64,000 nucleotides of DNA. Source: Flavobacterium panacagri. GTDB lineage: Bacteria > Bacteroidota > Bacteroidia > Flavobacteriales > Flavobacteriaceae. This document shows, in pieces, positions 24,887 to 33,628 of this stretch (its first letter is position 1; every line of letters starts with the position of its first letter). The stretch is taken from positions 1,240,001 to 1,304,000 of the forward strand of contig NZ_CP119766.1 of assembly GCF_030378165.1 (NCBI RefSeq). The letters are read 5' to 3'. A model generated the notes under the pieces. It saw only the letters and a list, made by a program, of their open reading frames with translations. It was not told where the DNA came from and searched no databases. A program made the position numbers and the translations under genes.

Positions 24887-25744
24887 TTAGTTTTGTTTGT
24901 AAGCTACGGCAGTTTGTTTACTTGTGCCCAAACCTTCAATTCCTAATTCGATTACATCGCCTGCTTTAATGTAAATTGGATCTGGTTTGATTCCTAATCC
25001 AACTCCCGGAGGCGTTCCTGTACTAATAACATCGCCAGGAAGCAAGGTCATAAACTGACTTAAATAATGTACTAAAAATGGAATTTTGAAAATCAAGTTT
25101 GATGTATTACTGTTTTGGAACGTTTTTCCGTTTACAGTAAGCCACATTTTTAGGTTATTTACATCGCCAACTTCGTCTGGAGTTGCCATAATAGGTCCAA
25201 GAGGAGCGAAAGTATCAGAACCTTTTCCTTTTGCCCATTGTCCGCCGCGCTCGATTTGGAATGCTCTTTCGCTATAATCATTTAAAAGGCAATATCCAGC
25301 AATATAGTTTGGTGCATCTTCTTCAGAAACGTAGCTTGCTTTTTTACCTACAACAAATGCTAATTCTACTTCCCAATCTGTTTTTTCACTGTTTTTCGGG
25401 ATAATCAAATTATCATTTGGTCCGCATAAAGAAGTGGTTGATTTAAAGAAAATAATTGGTTCTTCCGGAATTGCAGCGCCAGTTTCTTCACAGTGATCTA
25501 CGTAATTTAATCCGATGCAGATAATTTTTGACGGACGCGCAACTGGCGAACCTAAACGAACTGAATCGCTTACTTCTGTTAAAGATGGGTTATTTTTTAA
25601 AGCTTCTTCTAATTTTGCTAAACCGTCATTTTCAAAAAAAGCTTCGTTGTAATCGGTTACGATAGACGAAACATCATATCTTTTATCATTTAGTAAAACT
25701 CCTGGTTTTTCCTTTCCTTCTTCTCCGAATCTAATAAGTTTCAT
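24887..25744 (-). CDS. Fumarylacetoacetate hydrolase family (candidate 2,4-diketo-3-deoxy-L-fuconate hydrolase)
   Basis: The 285-residue protein has IICIGLNYVDHCEETG, IIFFKSTTSLCGPND, DWEVELAFVVGKKA and LNDYSERAFQIE with the metal-binding acids, and ends with STGTPPGVGLG, all characteristic of the FAH superfamily. In the oxidative fucose route the enzyme cleaves 2,4-diketo-3-deoxy-L-fuconate to pyruvate and L-lactate. Its neighbours (mutarotase, dehydrogenase, dehydratase) support this over a catechol role. Confidence 0.85.
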   Translation of the reverse strand: MKLIRFGEEGKEKPGVLLNDKRYDVSSIVTDYNEAFFENDGLAKLEEALKNNPSLTEVSDSVRLGSPVARPSKIICIGLNYVDHCEETGAAIPEEPIIFFKSTTSLCGPNDNLIIPKNSEKTDWEVELAFVVGKKASYVSEEDAPNYIAGYCLLNDYSERAFQIERGGQWAKGKGSDTFAPLGPIMATPDEVGDVNNLKMWLTVNGKTFQNSNTSNLIFKIPFLVHYLSQFMTLLPGDVISTGTPPGVGLGIKPDPIYIKAGDVIELGIEGLGTSKQTAVAYKQN

Positions 25745-25776
25745 ATTTTAATTTTTTTAGTAATGTGTATTTTTTT

Positions 25777-25879
25777 AGCCACGAATTCACGAATTAAAAT
25801 GATTTTAAAAATCTGTGAAATCTGTATTAAATAAAAATAGCCACGAATTATGACTGAAAAAATTCGTGAATTCGTGGCT
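25777..25879. repeat. Inverted repeat 'agccacgaattcacgaatt', copy A
   Basis: Perfect 19-bp arms at 25777-25795 and 25861-25879, with a third partial copy (agccacgaatt) at 25839. It fills the 145-bp gap between the FAH-family and SDR genes. The same arm occurs at 29452, 29576 and 29619, and in a degenerate form at 30462 and 46401. Confidence 0.85.
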
Positions 25880-25889
25880 ATTCTTTTTT

Positions 25890-26654
25890 TTAGTTATTCA
25901 ATTTGATAAAACCTCCATCAATTGGGTAATCTGAACCTGTGATGAAAGACGATTCGTCACTGCATAAGAATAATGCTAAAGTGGCGATTTCTTCTGGTTT
26001 TCCCATACGGCCGATTGGCTGTGACTGAGATAGTTTTTCGAAGATTTCTTCTTCTTTTCCAGGATAATTTTTAGCAATAAATCCGTCTACGAAAGGCGTG
26101 TGAACCCTTGCAGGAGAAATAGAATTACATCTGATTTTATCATTCAAATAATCTTTTGCAACTGATAAAGTCATAGCCATAACCGCTCCTTTTGCTGTAG
26201 AATAAGCAAAACGATCTGGAATTCCAACCCAGCATGCAATTGAAGCCAAGTTCAAAATGACACCTCCGCCAGAATTTCTTAGCGCCGGAATTGAAGCATG
26301 AAGACAGTTGTAAACTCCTTTTACGTTTACATTCATGATTCGGTCAAAATCAGATTCTGAAGTAGTATCTACTTTTCCAACGTGAGCAATTCCAGCGTTG
26401 TTTACTAGAATATTGATATTTCCGATTTTCTCGAAAGTTGAATTTACTTGTTCGTGGTTCGAAACGTCGCAAGCGTGAGCAAAAACATTTCCTCCAGTTG
26501 ATTTTATTTCTTCAACGGTTTCTTTTGCGCTTTCTTCAGTCAATTCTAAAATGTGAACTTCAGCTCCTTGTTTCGAAAATAAAACCGAAATCGCTCTTCC
26601 AATTCCGCTTCCGCCGCCAGTGATAATTGCTTTTTTATTTTGTAATGAAAACAT
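25890..26654 (-). CDS. Short-chain dehydrogenase (candidate 2-keto-3-deoxy-L-fuconate dehydrogenase)
   Basis: The 254-residue SDR has ITGGGSGIGRAIS, NNAGIA near residue 88, NLASIACWVG (Ser) and YSTAKGAVMAM (Tyr-xxx-Lys), with the C-terminal SSFITGSDYPIDGGF. It would oxidise the C4 hydroxyl of 2-keto-3-deoxy-L-fuconate to supply the diketo acid to the neighbouring hydrolase. The reaction is inferred from the gene set. Confidence 0.82.
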   Translation of the reverse strand: MFSLQNKKAIITGGGSGIGRAISVLFSKQGAEVHILELTEESAKETVEEIKSTGGNVFAHACDVSNHEQVNSTFEKIGNINILVNNAGIAHVGKVDTTSESDFDRIMNVNVKGVYNCLHASIPALRNSGGGVILNLASIACWVGIPDRFAYSTAKGAVMAMTLSVAKDYLNDKIRCNSISPARVHTPFVDGFIAKNYPGKEEEIFEKLSQSQPIGRMGKPEEIATLALFLCSDESSFITGSDYPIDGGFIKLNN

Positions 26655-26691
26655 TTGATATAAATTTTTATGAGTTGTTTTTAATAGTCTT

Positions 26692-28347
26692 TTACAAAGA
26701 TACGCCGCGTTTCCACGGAATAAAATCGTCTTGGTTTAATTGTACAGCTTTCGGAATAATTTCGCCGCTTGCCGCTTTGATACAGTATTCTAAAATTTCC
26801 TCGCCCATTTCTTCAATAGATTTTTCGCCACTGATAATTGGCCCGCAGTCAATATCAATAATATCTTTCATTCTGGTTGCCAAAACCGAATTTGTAGCCA
26901 CTTTAATTACAGGACAAACTGGGTTTCCTGTTGGAGTTCCCAAACCTGTAGTAAACAAAATTAAAGTCGCTCCAGAAGCCGCTTTTCCAGTTGTTGCTTC
27001 TACATCATTTCCCGGCGTACAAACCAAACTTAAACCTGGTTTTGTAACTAGTTCTGTATAATCTAAAACATCAACAACAGGAGATGTTCCGCCTTTTTTG
27101 GCTGCTCCAGCACTTTTGATGGCATCTGTAATTAAACCGTCTTTAATATTTCCCGGAGACGGATTCATGTGGAAACCTGAACCCACTTTGTGCGCCAGTT
27201 CATCATAAGATTCCATTAAATTGATGAATTTTTTAGCGTTATCTTCCGTAATACATCTGTCAATTAAATTCTGCTCTGCACCGCATAATTCTGGGAATTC
27301 AGCCAAAAGAATTTTTCCGCCTAAAGCTACAACTAAATCTGAAGTATAACCAACCGCAGGATTTGCAGAAACACCGCTGAAACCATCGCTTCCTCCACAT
27401 TTTACACCAATGCATAAATCGCTCAAAGGCGCATCGGTTCTTTCGTATTTGTTGATTTCTATTAAACCTTCAAACGTTTTTTTGATGGCGTTGGTAATCA
27501 AAACTTCTTCACTTTCGGTCTGCTGTTGTTCAAAAATAAACAATGGTTTATCGAAATCTGGATTTTGTCTTTTAACATCATTTACAAAATCCTGAACTTG
27601 TAAATGCTGGCATCCTAAACTCAAAAGTGTAATTCCTCCAACATTTGGATGATTGGCATAAGAAGCCAGTAAAGCGCTCAAAGTAGAAGCATCTTGACGA
27701 GTTCCACCACAGCCACCTTGATGATTTAAGAATTTAATTCCGTCTACATTTTCAAAAACGCGATTGTTTTTTGGAGTCGGATTCAATTCAATATTGATAT
27801 CATTAATGTCATTTCCGTTCAAATAACCCTGAAGCAATTCATGCGTAAATTGATTGTATTTATCGGTGACAGCATAACCCAATTGTTTGTGTAAGGCTTC
27901 TTTGATGACATCTAAATTTCTGTTTTCACAAAAAACTGTCGGAACAAAAAGCCAGTAATTTGCTGTTCCAACGCGTCCGTCTTTTCTTTTGTAACCTTTG
28001 AATGTTCTGTTTTCAAACTTAGAAACATCAGGCGCATTCCATTCGTAAGAGGCGTTTCTGTAAGCATAAGGATCTGCAGCATGTTTAAGGTTTTCGGTTG
28101 TCATTAAACTTCCTTTTGTCAAATCGTTTTGTACTTTTCCAACCAAAACGCCGTACATATTTACTTCTTCTCCCTGCTTCATGTCCTGCATGTAGAATTT
28201 ATGTTTGGCTTTGATGAGGTCTTGTAAAACGTATGTTTCGTTTTCAAAATGAATGGTTTCGCCTTTTTGAAGATCGGTTAAGGCAACCAATACATTATCA
28301 TCTGGATGTAGTTTTACAACCAGTTTTTTTGTGTTATTCTCAGACAT
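26692..28347 (-). CDS. UxaA/altronate dehydratase family (candidate L-fuconate dehydratase)
   Basis: The 551-residue protein has an N-terminal SAF-like domain (residues 1-90, VKLHPDDNVLVALTDLQKGE) and the larger dehydratase domain with HQGGCGGTRQDAS, LSLGCQHLQVQDF, GVKCGGSDGFSGVSANPA and PELCGAEQNLIDRC. The cysteines are probable metal ligands. In this cluster it most likely dehydrates L-fuconate to 2-keto-3-deoxy-L-fuconate, although altronate or galactarate are the classical substrates. No uxaB or uxaC is nearby. Confidence 0.85.
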   Translation of the reverse strand: MSENNTKKLVVKLHPDDNVLVALTDLQKGETIHFENETYVLQDLIKAKHKFYMQDMKQGEEVNMYGVLVGKVQNDLTKGSLMTTENLKHAADPYAYRNASYEWNAPDVSKFENRTFKGYKRKDGRVGTANYWLFVPTVFCENRNLDVIKEALHKQLGYAVTDKYNQFTHELLQGYLNGNDINDINIELNPTPKNNRVFENVDGIKFLNHQGGCGGTRQDASTLSALLASYANHPNVGGITLLSLGCQHLQVQDFVNDVKRQNPDFDKPLFIFEQQQTESEEVLITNAIKKTFEGLIEINKYERTDAPLSDLCIGVKCGGSDGFSGVSANPAVGYTSDLVVALGGKILLAEFPELCGAEQNLIDRCITEDNAKKFINLMESYDELAHKVGSGFHMNPSPGNIKDGLITDAIKSAGAAKKGGTSPVVDVLDYTELVTKPGLSLVCTPGNDVEATTGKAASGATLILFTTGLGTPTGNPVCPVIKVATNSVLATRMKDIIDIDCGPIISGEKSIEEMGEEILEYCIKAASGEIIPKAVQLNQDDFIPWKRGVSL

Positions 28348-28506
28348 TGTGTTGTTTGTTTTTTCTTTTTTTTTGATGTCACTGCCTTCGTTTATAACAA
28401 TTTAATCCTTCAAATTTTTATAGAATTCTGGCAGTTAACGAAAAATAAAATTAGGGTTTTTAGATCTTCGTTAGTAGTCTAATATTATCCGTATCTAATC
28501 TTTAAT

Positions 28507-28514
28507 TATCTTTG
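28507..28514 (+). promoter_or_regulatory. Predicted -7 element for the AraC-type regulator gene
   Basis: TATCTTTG matches TAnnTTTG only 4 bp before the ATG at 28519. Transcription would begin at or next to the start codon, implying a leaderless or nearly leaderless message. No clear -33 TTG is seen. Confidence 0.4.
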
Positions 28515-28518
28515 CAGT

Positions 28519-29415
28519 ATGAAATTGGAACAAACTAAAATAGCGTCTTATCTCAATACTAAAGTTTCAGTACTGAATCGGATTGAACCGTTTTTTCAAG
28601 CGCCGTTTCATTCACATCCAGAATTGGAATTGGTGTATGTGAAAGAGAGTTTCGGCAAGCGAATTATCGGAAATTCAGTAATGCCGTTTGAACCCGGAGA
28701 TATGGTTTTTTTAGGTTCTGATATTCCTCACGTTTGGCTGAATGATGAGAAATATTATCAGGGAATTGAAGATTTAAAAGCCAATTCGATTGTCGTATAT
28801 TTTCATAAAGATATTTTCGGGCCGACTTTTTACGAGTTAAAAGAAACCCAAAAAATCAATGAACTCTTTTTTCAGGCTGGAAAAGGAATTTCGATTATCG
28901 GAAAAACCAATAAACAGATTGCGAAAAAACTGGAGAAATTAGTTGCTAAAAAAGACTTCGAAGTTATTGTCGGACTTTTTGAGATTTTGTCTATTCTTTC
29001 CGAAAGCCAGGATACTATTTATATCAATGACGAGATTTATTCTTTGATGCAAAAGGATTCTAAAGTAGATCGTCTTTCTGAAGTTTTTCAATACGTGAAT
29101 AAAAATTACAAAAAGAATATTTCATTAGAAGAAATTGCAGCTGTCGCGAATATGACGCGGACTTCTTTCTGTAGAATGTTCAGGGTAAAAACGAAGAAGA
29201 ATTTTGTGGATTATCTGCACGAAATCCGAATTTCGAATGCCTGTAAATTGTTGCTGGAAACCGATAAAAGCATGTCTGAGATCGCTTATGAATGCGGTTA
29301 TAAAACGGCATCAAATTTTAATAAACTCTTCAAAAAAGTTAAGGGAATTACGCCTTCGGATTTTAAAAATAATGCGAACGTTAGTTTTGCCACTCCCGAT
29401 AGCTATCGGGATTAA
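28519..29415 (+). CDS. AraC family transcriptional regulator
   Basis: The 298-residue protein has an N-terminal cupin sensor (FQAPFHSHPELELVYVKESFG, EPGDMVFLGSDIPHVWL) and a C-terminal double helix-turn-helix of AraC type (ISLEEIAAVANMTRTSFCRMFRVKT and MSEIAYECGYKTASNFNKLFKKVKGITPSDF). It is divergent from the dehydratase operon, so it probably activates the deoxy-sugar genes in response to their substrate. The last residues PDSYRD are encoded by a genomic palindrome. Confidence 0.92.
   Translation: MKLEQTKIASYLNTKVSVLNRIEPFFQAPFHSHPELELVYVKESFGKRIIGNSVMPFEPGDMVFLGSDIPHVWLNDEKYYQGIEDLKANSIVVYFHKDIFGPTFYELKETQKINELFFQAGKGISIIGKTNKQIAKKLEKLVAKKDFEVIVGLFEILSILSESQDTIYINDEIYSLMQKDSKVDRLSEVFQYVNKNYKKNISLEEIAAVANMTRTSFCRMFRVKTKKNFVDYLHEIRISNACKLLLETDKSMSEIAYECGYKTASNFNKLFKKVKGITPSDFKNNANVSFATPDSYRD
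29394..29411. repeat. Perfect 18-bp palindrome overlapping the end of the AraC gene
   Basis: TCCCGATAG/CTATCGGGA is fully palindromic and encodes the last residues of the regulator before its stop. This word is a familiar Flavobacterium repeat, so the C-terminal end may have been altered by the insertion of a repeat. Confidence 0.75.
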
Positions 29416-29451
29416 AGATTAAAGAGGATTCAAATCTGTTTGAAAAGAAAT

Positions 29452-29637
29452 AGCCACGAATTCACGAATTAAAAGAATTAAAAAATTTACAGTAGCTGCT
29501 TGAAAAATAAACTTAGAATTTCACAGATTAAATGATTAAAAAAAAATTTGTGAAATCTAGGAGAGAAAAAAGGAAAGCCACGAATTCACAAATTTATTCT
29601 CAAAGATTTTCAAAAAATAATTCGTGAATTCGTGGCT
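29452..29637. repeat. Inverted repeat 'agccacgaattcacgaatt', copies B and C
   Basis: Left arm at 29452-29470, an extra same-direction copy at 29576-29595 and a reverse-complement arm at 29619-29637. It occupies the 231-bp convergent gap between the AraC and fucose dehydrogenase genes. It may function as a bidirectional transcription barrier, but there is no clear T-run. Confidence 0.8.
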
Positions 29638-29646
29638 AAAAAAAAA

Positions 29647-30426
29647 TTAAATAGAACGATCTAAATGTGTATAACCACCATCCACATAAATAATCTGTCC
29701 TGTAGTATGGCTTGATTTTTCAGACAATAAGAAAACCACCATATTTGCGATTTCTTCAGCGGTTGTCATTCTGTTTTCTAATGGAATATTTTTAGTAATT
29801 GCAGCTAATTTTTCTTCTTTGTTTTCAAAAGTATTGATCCACGTTTCGTAAAGGGGTGTGTAACATTCTGCCACAATTACAGCGTTTACACGGATACTAT
29901 ATTTCAATAATTCAACAGCCCATTCTCTCGTTAAAGCATTTCTTCCTCCATTTGAAGCAGCATAAGCTGAGGTTCCTCCTTGACCAGTTTCGGCAGTTTT
30001 GGAACCAATGTTTACAATTGCTCCTTTAGATTCTTTCAAATATGGAAGTGCGTGTTGAGCCATTAAATAATAGTGGACTAAATTTTTGTGAAGTGAAGCG
30101 GCGAAATCTTCATAATTTCCGTTTTCTAATCCAACGCCGTCATTAACTCCGGCATTGTTTACCAATCCGTCGATTCTTCCGAATTTTGCGATTATGGCTT
30201 CAACGGCTTTTTTGCAGTCTTCAGGTTTTGTCAAATCGGCGGCAACTTGATACGCTTCTTTTCCAAAGGCTTTTAATTCTTCTACGGCTTTGATGTTGTC
30301 ATTTTCGTTACGTCCAACGATAAACGGAATGGCATTTTCTTCGGCTAAAACCTTAACGATTCCTAAACCAATTCCTTTTGCGCCTCCCGTAACGATAATG
30401 ATTTTTTGGGTTAATGATAACTGCAT
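29647..30426 (-). CDS. L-fucose dehydrogenase-like short-chain dehydrogenase with altered catalytic Lys
   Basis: The 259-residue SDR has VTGGAKGIGLGIV, NNAGVNDGVG, NIGSKTAETGQGGTS and SHTTGQIIYVDGGYTHLDRSI. From memory these regions are close to the L-fucose dehydrogenases of Burkholderia multivorans. The catalytic tetrad position reads YAASN, so the usual Lys of YxxxK is Asn (codon AAT); flanking text (GGRNALTREWAVELL) is otherwise normal. It would oxidise L-fucose to L-fucono-lactone. Its promoter region carries a repeat and it is separated from the rest of the set by the AraC gene. Confidence 0.82.
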   Translation of the reverse strand: MQLSLTQKIIIVTGGAKGIGLGIVKVLAEENAIPFIVGRNENDNIKAVEELKAFGKEAYQVAADLTKPEDCKKAVEAIIAKFGRIDGLVNNAGVNDGVGLENGNYEDFAASLHKNLVHYYLMAQHALPYLKESKGAIVNIGSKTAETGQGGTSAYAASNGGRNALTREWAVELLKYSIRVNAVIVAECYTPLYETWINTFENKEEKLAAITKNIPLENRMTTAEEIANMVVFLLSEKSSHTTGQIIYVDGGYTHLDRSI

Positions 30427-30461
30427 GATTTTTATTTATTATAGTTTGTTGTGATTTTTTT

Positions 30462-30535
30462 GCCACGAATCACACAAATTAGCTTGAATTTTTATTTAAA
30501 AAAAATAATTCGTGGAAATTAGTGTAATTCGTGGC
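30462..30535. repeat. Degenerate 'gccacgaat' inverted repeat, copy D
   Basis: gccacgaatcacacaaatt at the left and aattagtgtaattcgtggc at the right form imperfect arms around an A/T-rich centre. The element lies between the symporter and the fucose dehydrogenase and is related to the copies at 25.8 and 29.5 kb. Confidence 0.7.
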
Positions 30536-30633
30536 TTTTTATTTCTGTTGTTAGAACTTTTTTAAAAAATTTACAGCTGTTGTTCATGACAAACAACAGC
30601 TGTAAAAATAGAGAGAATAGAACTGATAATTTA

Positions 30634-32319
30634 TTACCAGAACTTAACATAAAGAGCCACGATAATCAGTAATGTAATTACGATTAAGACCGTAGTCTGC
30701 GGCTGTACTTTGAACATTCCAGGTTCTGTCTCGAATGCTTTTGGGTTTACTTTTGGACCAGCGAAACTTATTAAGATCATCGCAATCATTGTGAATAAGA
30801 ATGATAATCCCATACAAATGTGGAATGGAATTTCGAAAGCTCCTTTCCCGTTAGGATAAGCGGTGTATAAAAATGTATCGGGACCAAATAAAGCTGGAGC
30901 GTATTCGTTGAATAAAACAGATAATAAGAATCCTAAGATTACCCCAACGATCGCCGCTGTTCCTGTAGTTCTTTTCCAGAACATACCTAAGAAGAACATA
31001 GCAAAAACTCCAGGGCTGATAAATCCAGTATATTTTTGGATATAAGTAAATCCTCCAACACCACCAATTCCTAGAACGTCATTCCAAGTAAATAAAACAG
31101 CTAAAAGCATTGCAGCAAAAACGGCAAGTCTACCAATATTTACCTGCTGTTTTTCGCCAGCTTCTTTTTGAATGTATTTTTTATGAATATCTAATGTATA
31201 GATTGTAGAGATACTGTTTACTTTTCCAGCTAAAGACGCTACGATTGCCGCAGTAAGAGCCGCAACAGAAAGTCCTTTTAATCCAGTTGGAAGGAAGGTT
31301 AAAACAGCAGAATAAGCACCATCTTTTCCTCCAACTAATTGAGGTAAATGTCCGTTTGTGTATAAAACGTAAGCAGCAATACCAGGAAGCATTACGATAA
31401 GTGGCATTAATAATTTTAACATACCAGCGAATAAAATTCCTGTACGAGCCGTTTGTAAGTCAGCACCAAGTGCTCTTTGTGTAATGTATTGGTTACATCC
31501 CCAGTAGTTTAAGTTGATGATCCAGATACCAGCCGCGTAAGATAACAATCCAGGGAAAGTTAAATATTTATCGATTTCAAGCTGAGTAGAAGTCGCAGTT
31601 GGTTTTGGAATAATCATTTTGAAATGCTCAGGCGCTTCTCTCATTAAAACTTTGAAACCAGCGATTGCATTTTCTCCCACACCAAAATATTGACCAACAG
31701 TTGTCAATGCAATATAAGAAGTTACCAAACCTCCAATGATTAATACAGCAACCTGAATAACGTCTGTATAAGCTACAACTTTCATTCCTCCAAGAGAAAT
31801 AAATAAAGCAAAAACAGCTAATCCAATCATAATAGCGTGAAGATATTCTCCTCCAGCAAGACCATTAATTGCAACTGCTCCTAAGTATAAGATAGAAGTC
31901 AAGTTTACAAAAACGTATAAGAACAACCAGAAAACTGCCATAATCAATGCAGTAGATTCGTTGTAACGTGTTTTTAAGAACTGAGGCATCGTGTAAATCT
32001 TGTTTTTAAGATATACAGGAATAAACCATACAGCCACAATAATAAGTGCAATAGCAGCAAGCCATTCGTAAGCAGCAACAGCAATTCCTAAGAAGAAACC
32101 TTCACCACTCATTCCGATGAATTGTTCTGCAGAGATGTTAGAAGCAATAAGAGAAGCTCCAATTGCCCACCATGTTAAATTTCCTTCAGCCAAAAAGTAA
32201 GCTTTAGCATCTTGTTCGTCTTGTTTACGTTTGCGATAAACCGTGTAACCGTAGACAGAGACTACGATAAAATAGATAATAAAAACCGCATAATCTGCGA
32301 AAGCGAGGTTTTGGTTCAT
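30634..32319 (-). CDS. Sodium/sugar symporter (SSS family, vSGLT-like)
   Basis: The 561-residue protein has about fourteen membrane segments and the family text SAEQFIGMSGEGFFLGIAVA, YEWLAAIALIIVAVWF, IYTMPQFLKTRYN, YLGAVAINGL, INLNYWGCNQYITQR and AALTAAIVASLAGKVNSIST. It is closely similar in wording to the Vibrio sodium/galactose symporter vSGLT. It lies downstream of galT but has its own promoter and a 19-bp inverted repeat shared with susC and araB, so its substrate may be L-arabinose, D-galactose or both; the two sugars share ring configuration. Confidence 0.88.
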   Translation of the reverse strand: MNQNLAFADYAVFIIYFIVVSVYGYTVYRKRKQDEQDAKAYFLAEGNLTWWAIGASLIASNISAEQFIGMSGEGFFLGIAVAAYEWLAAIALIIVAVWFIPVYLKNKIYTMPQFLKTRYNESTALIMAVFWLFLYVFVNLTSILYLGAVAINGLAGGEYLHAIMIGLAVFALFISLGGMKVVAYTDVIQVAVLIIGGLVTSYIALTTVGQYFGVGENAIAGFKVLMREAPEHFKMIIPKPTATSTQLEIDKYLTFPGLLSYAAGIWIINLNYWGCNQYITQRALGADLQTARTGILFAGMLKLLMPLIVMLPGIAAYVLYTNGHLPQLVGGKDGAYSAVLTFLPTGLKGLSVAALTAAIVASLAGKVNSISTIYTLDIHKKYIQKEAGEKQQVNIGRLAVFAAMLLAVLFTWNDVLGIGGVGGFTYIQKYTGFISPGVFAMFFLGMFWKRTTGTAAIVGVILGFLLSVLFNEYAPALFGPDTFLYTAYPNGKGAFEIPFHICMGLSFLFTMIAMILISFAGPKVNPKAFETEPGMFKVQPQTTVLIVITLLIIVALYVKFW

Positions 32320-32440
32320 TGTTAGTAGTATTTTAAATAATTATTATAGGGTAAAGTTTGTTTTAGTTTTGTATAATCTCGTCAAAAATGCAAGATGTGT
32401 TTTATTTCTGTTATTTTTTTGCGAAAATAAAAGCAGAAGC

Positions 32441-32448
32441 CAAATGTA
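32441..32448 (-). promoter_or_regulatory. Predicted promoter (-7 element) of the symporter gene
   Basis: The minus strand reads TACATTTG, an exact TAnnTTTG match, with TTG (complement of 32467-32469) 18 bp upstream as the -33 element. The leader is about 115 bp. The spacing is the best seen in this window. Confidence 0.6.
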
Positions 32449-32477
32449 AAATAAAAATTTAGAAATCAACCATGAGC

Positions 32478-32496
32478 AAATGTGTTTTTTACATTT
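32478..32496. promoter_or_regulatory. Candidate AraR operator upstream of the symporter
   Basis: AAATGT-N7-ACATTT, with a T-rich centre GTTTTTT. It has the same 6-7-6 layout and centre as the sites at 38107-38125 and 51938-51956, and lies about 10 bp upstream of the -33 element of the symporter promoter. Confidence 0.55.
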
Positions 32497-32553
32497 CTAA
32501 ACGGTATAATGTGTTAAATTTTTGTGTTTGTAGCTTCTATAAAACGATAATTC

Positions 32554-33612
32554 TTACACTTTTATAAGATTTTTATAATGCACTTCTGATTGCTGTCTTA
32601 AAATTTCAGCACTTTTTTCAGGTGTTATGTCACGCTGTGATTCGCCCATCATTTCATATCCAACCATGAATTTCTTTACAGTTGCCGATCTTAACAACGG
32701 CGGATAAAAATGCATGTGGAAATGCCATTCAGGATGCTCTAATCCGTCGGTTGGCGATTGGTGGATTCCTGAAGAGTATGGAAAAGAAGTACTAAATAAA
32801 TTATCATACTTCGTAGTTAACTGCTTTAAGATTTTAGCGAAAGCGGTACTTTCTTCCTCCGTAAAATTGGTAATTTTGTTTACCGCTCTTTTGCTTACAA
32901 TCATAGTTTCATAAGGCCAAATTGCCCAAAAGGGAACCAAAGCAACAAAATGATCATTTTCGATTACGATACGATCTCCAACTCTCAGTTCGGCCTGAAC
33001 GTAATCTTCTAAAAGAGTTTTTTTATTTTTATCGTAATATGATTTTAAGCTGTTTTGTGTTTTCTCAACCTGAGTAGGTAACGAAGACTGTGCCCAGATT
33101 TGTCCGTGCGGATGTGGGTTGCTGCACCCCATTACACTTCCTTTATTTTCAAAAATCTGAACGTGGTTGATGAATTTAATATTTCCTAAATCAGTATATT
33201 CTTTCTGCCAGGTTTTGATGATATTTTCGATATCGGCAATTTCCATTTCTGGTAAAGTCAAATCGTGTCTTGGCGAAAAACAAACCACTCTTGAAATTCC
33301 CTGTTCTGGTTTTGCCTTAAAAAAAGTATGCTTGATATCGTCTTCAAAAATAATTTCTTCCTGTTTCATGGCAGCAAAATCATTTTCAAAAACAAAACTG
33401 CTTTCGTATGCTGGATTATTTACTCCATTGGCACGAACATTTCCTGGACACAAATAACAAGTTGGGTCGTATTTAGGAAGTTCTTCTGTCGAAATTGTTT
33501 CGTTTTGTCCTTGCCAAGGGCGTTTTGCACGGTGAGGTGAAACCAATACCCATTCGTTGATTAATGGGTTGAAGCGTCTGTGCGGATCTTCATTAATGTC
33601 AAAATTTTTCAT
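32554..33612 (-). CDS. galT: UDP-glucose--hexose-1-phosphate uridylyltransferase
   Basis: The 352-residue protein has RAKRPWQGQ, CYLCPGN (zinc cysteines), and SNPHPHGQIWAQSSLP with the catalytic His of the HPH motif near residue 170, then HFHMHFYPP. It transfers UMP between UDP-glucose and galactose-1-phosphate in the Leloir pathway. It is the last gene of the galM-galK-galT set, 16 bp after galK. Confidence 0.95.
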   Translation of the reverse strand: MKNFDINEDPHRRFNPLINEWVLVSPHRAKRPWQGQNETISTEELPKYDPTCYLCPGNVRANGVNNPAYESSFVFENDFAAMKQEEIIFEDDIKHTFFKAKPEQGISRVVCFSPRHDLTLPEMEIADIENIIKTWQKEYTDLGNIKFINHVQIFENKGSVMGCSNPHPHGQIWAQSSLPTQVEKTQNSLKSYYDKNKKTLLEDYVQAELRVGDRIVIENDHFVALVPFWAIWPYETMIVSKRAVNKITNFTEEESTAFAKILKQLTTKYDNLFSTSFPYSSGIHQSPTDGLEHPEWHFHMHFYPPLLRSATVKKFMVGYEMMGESQRDITPEKSAEILRQQSEVHYKNLIKV

Positions 33613-33628
33613 TGTAGTGTGTTGTAGT

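Noticed and set aside
26627..27061. 144-residue plus-strand frame opposite the dehydratase
   Set aside because: Antisense shadow of the UxaA-family gene; no start context and no recognisable protein.
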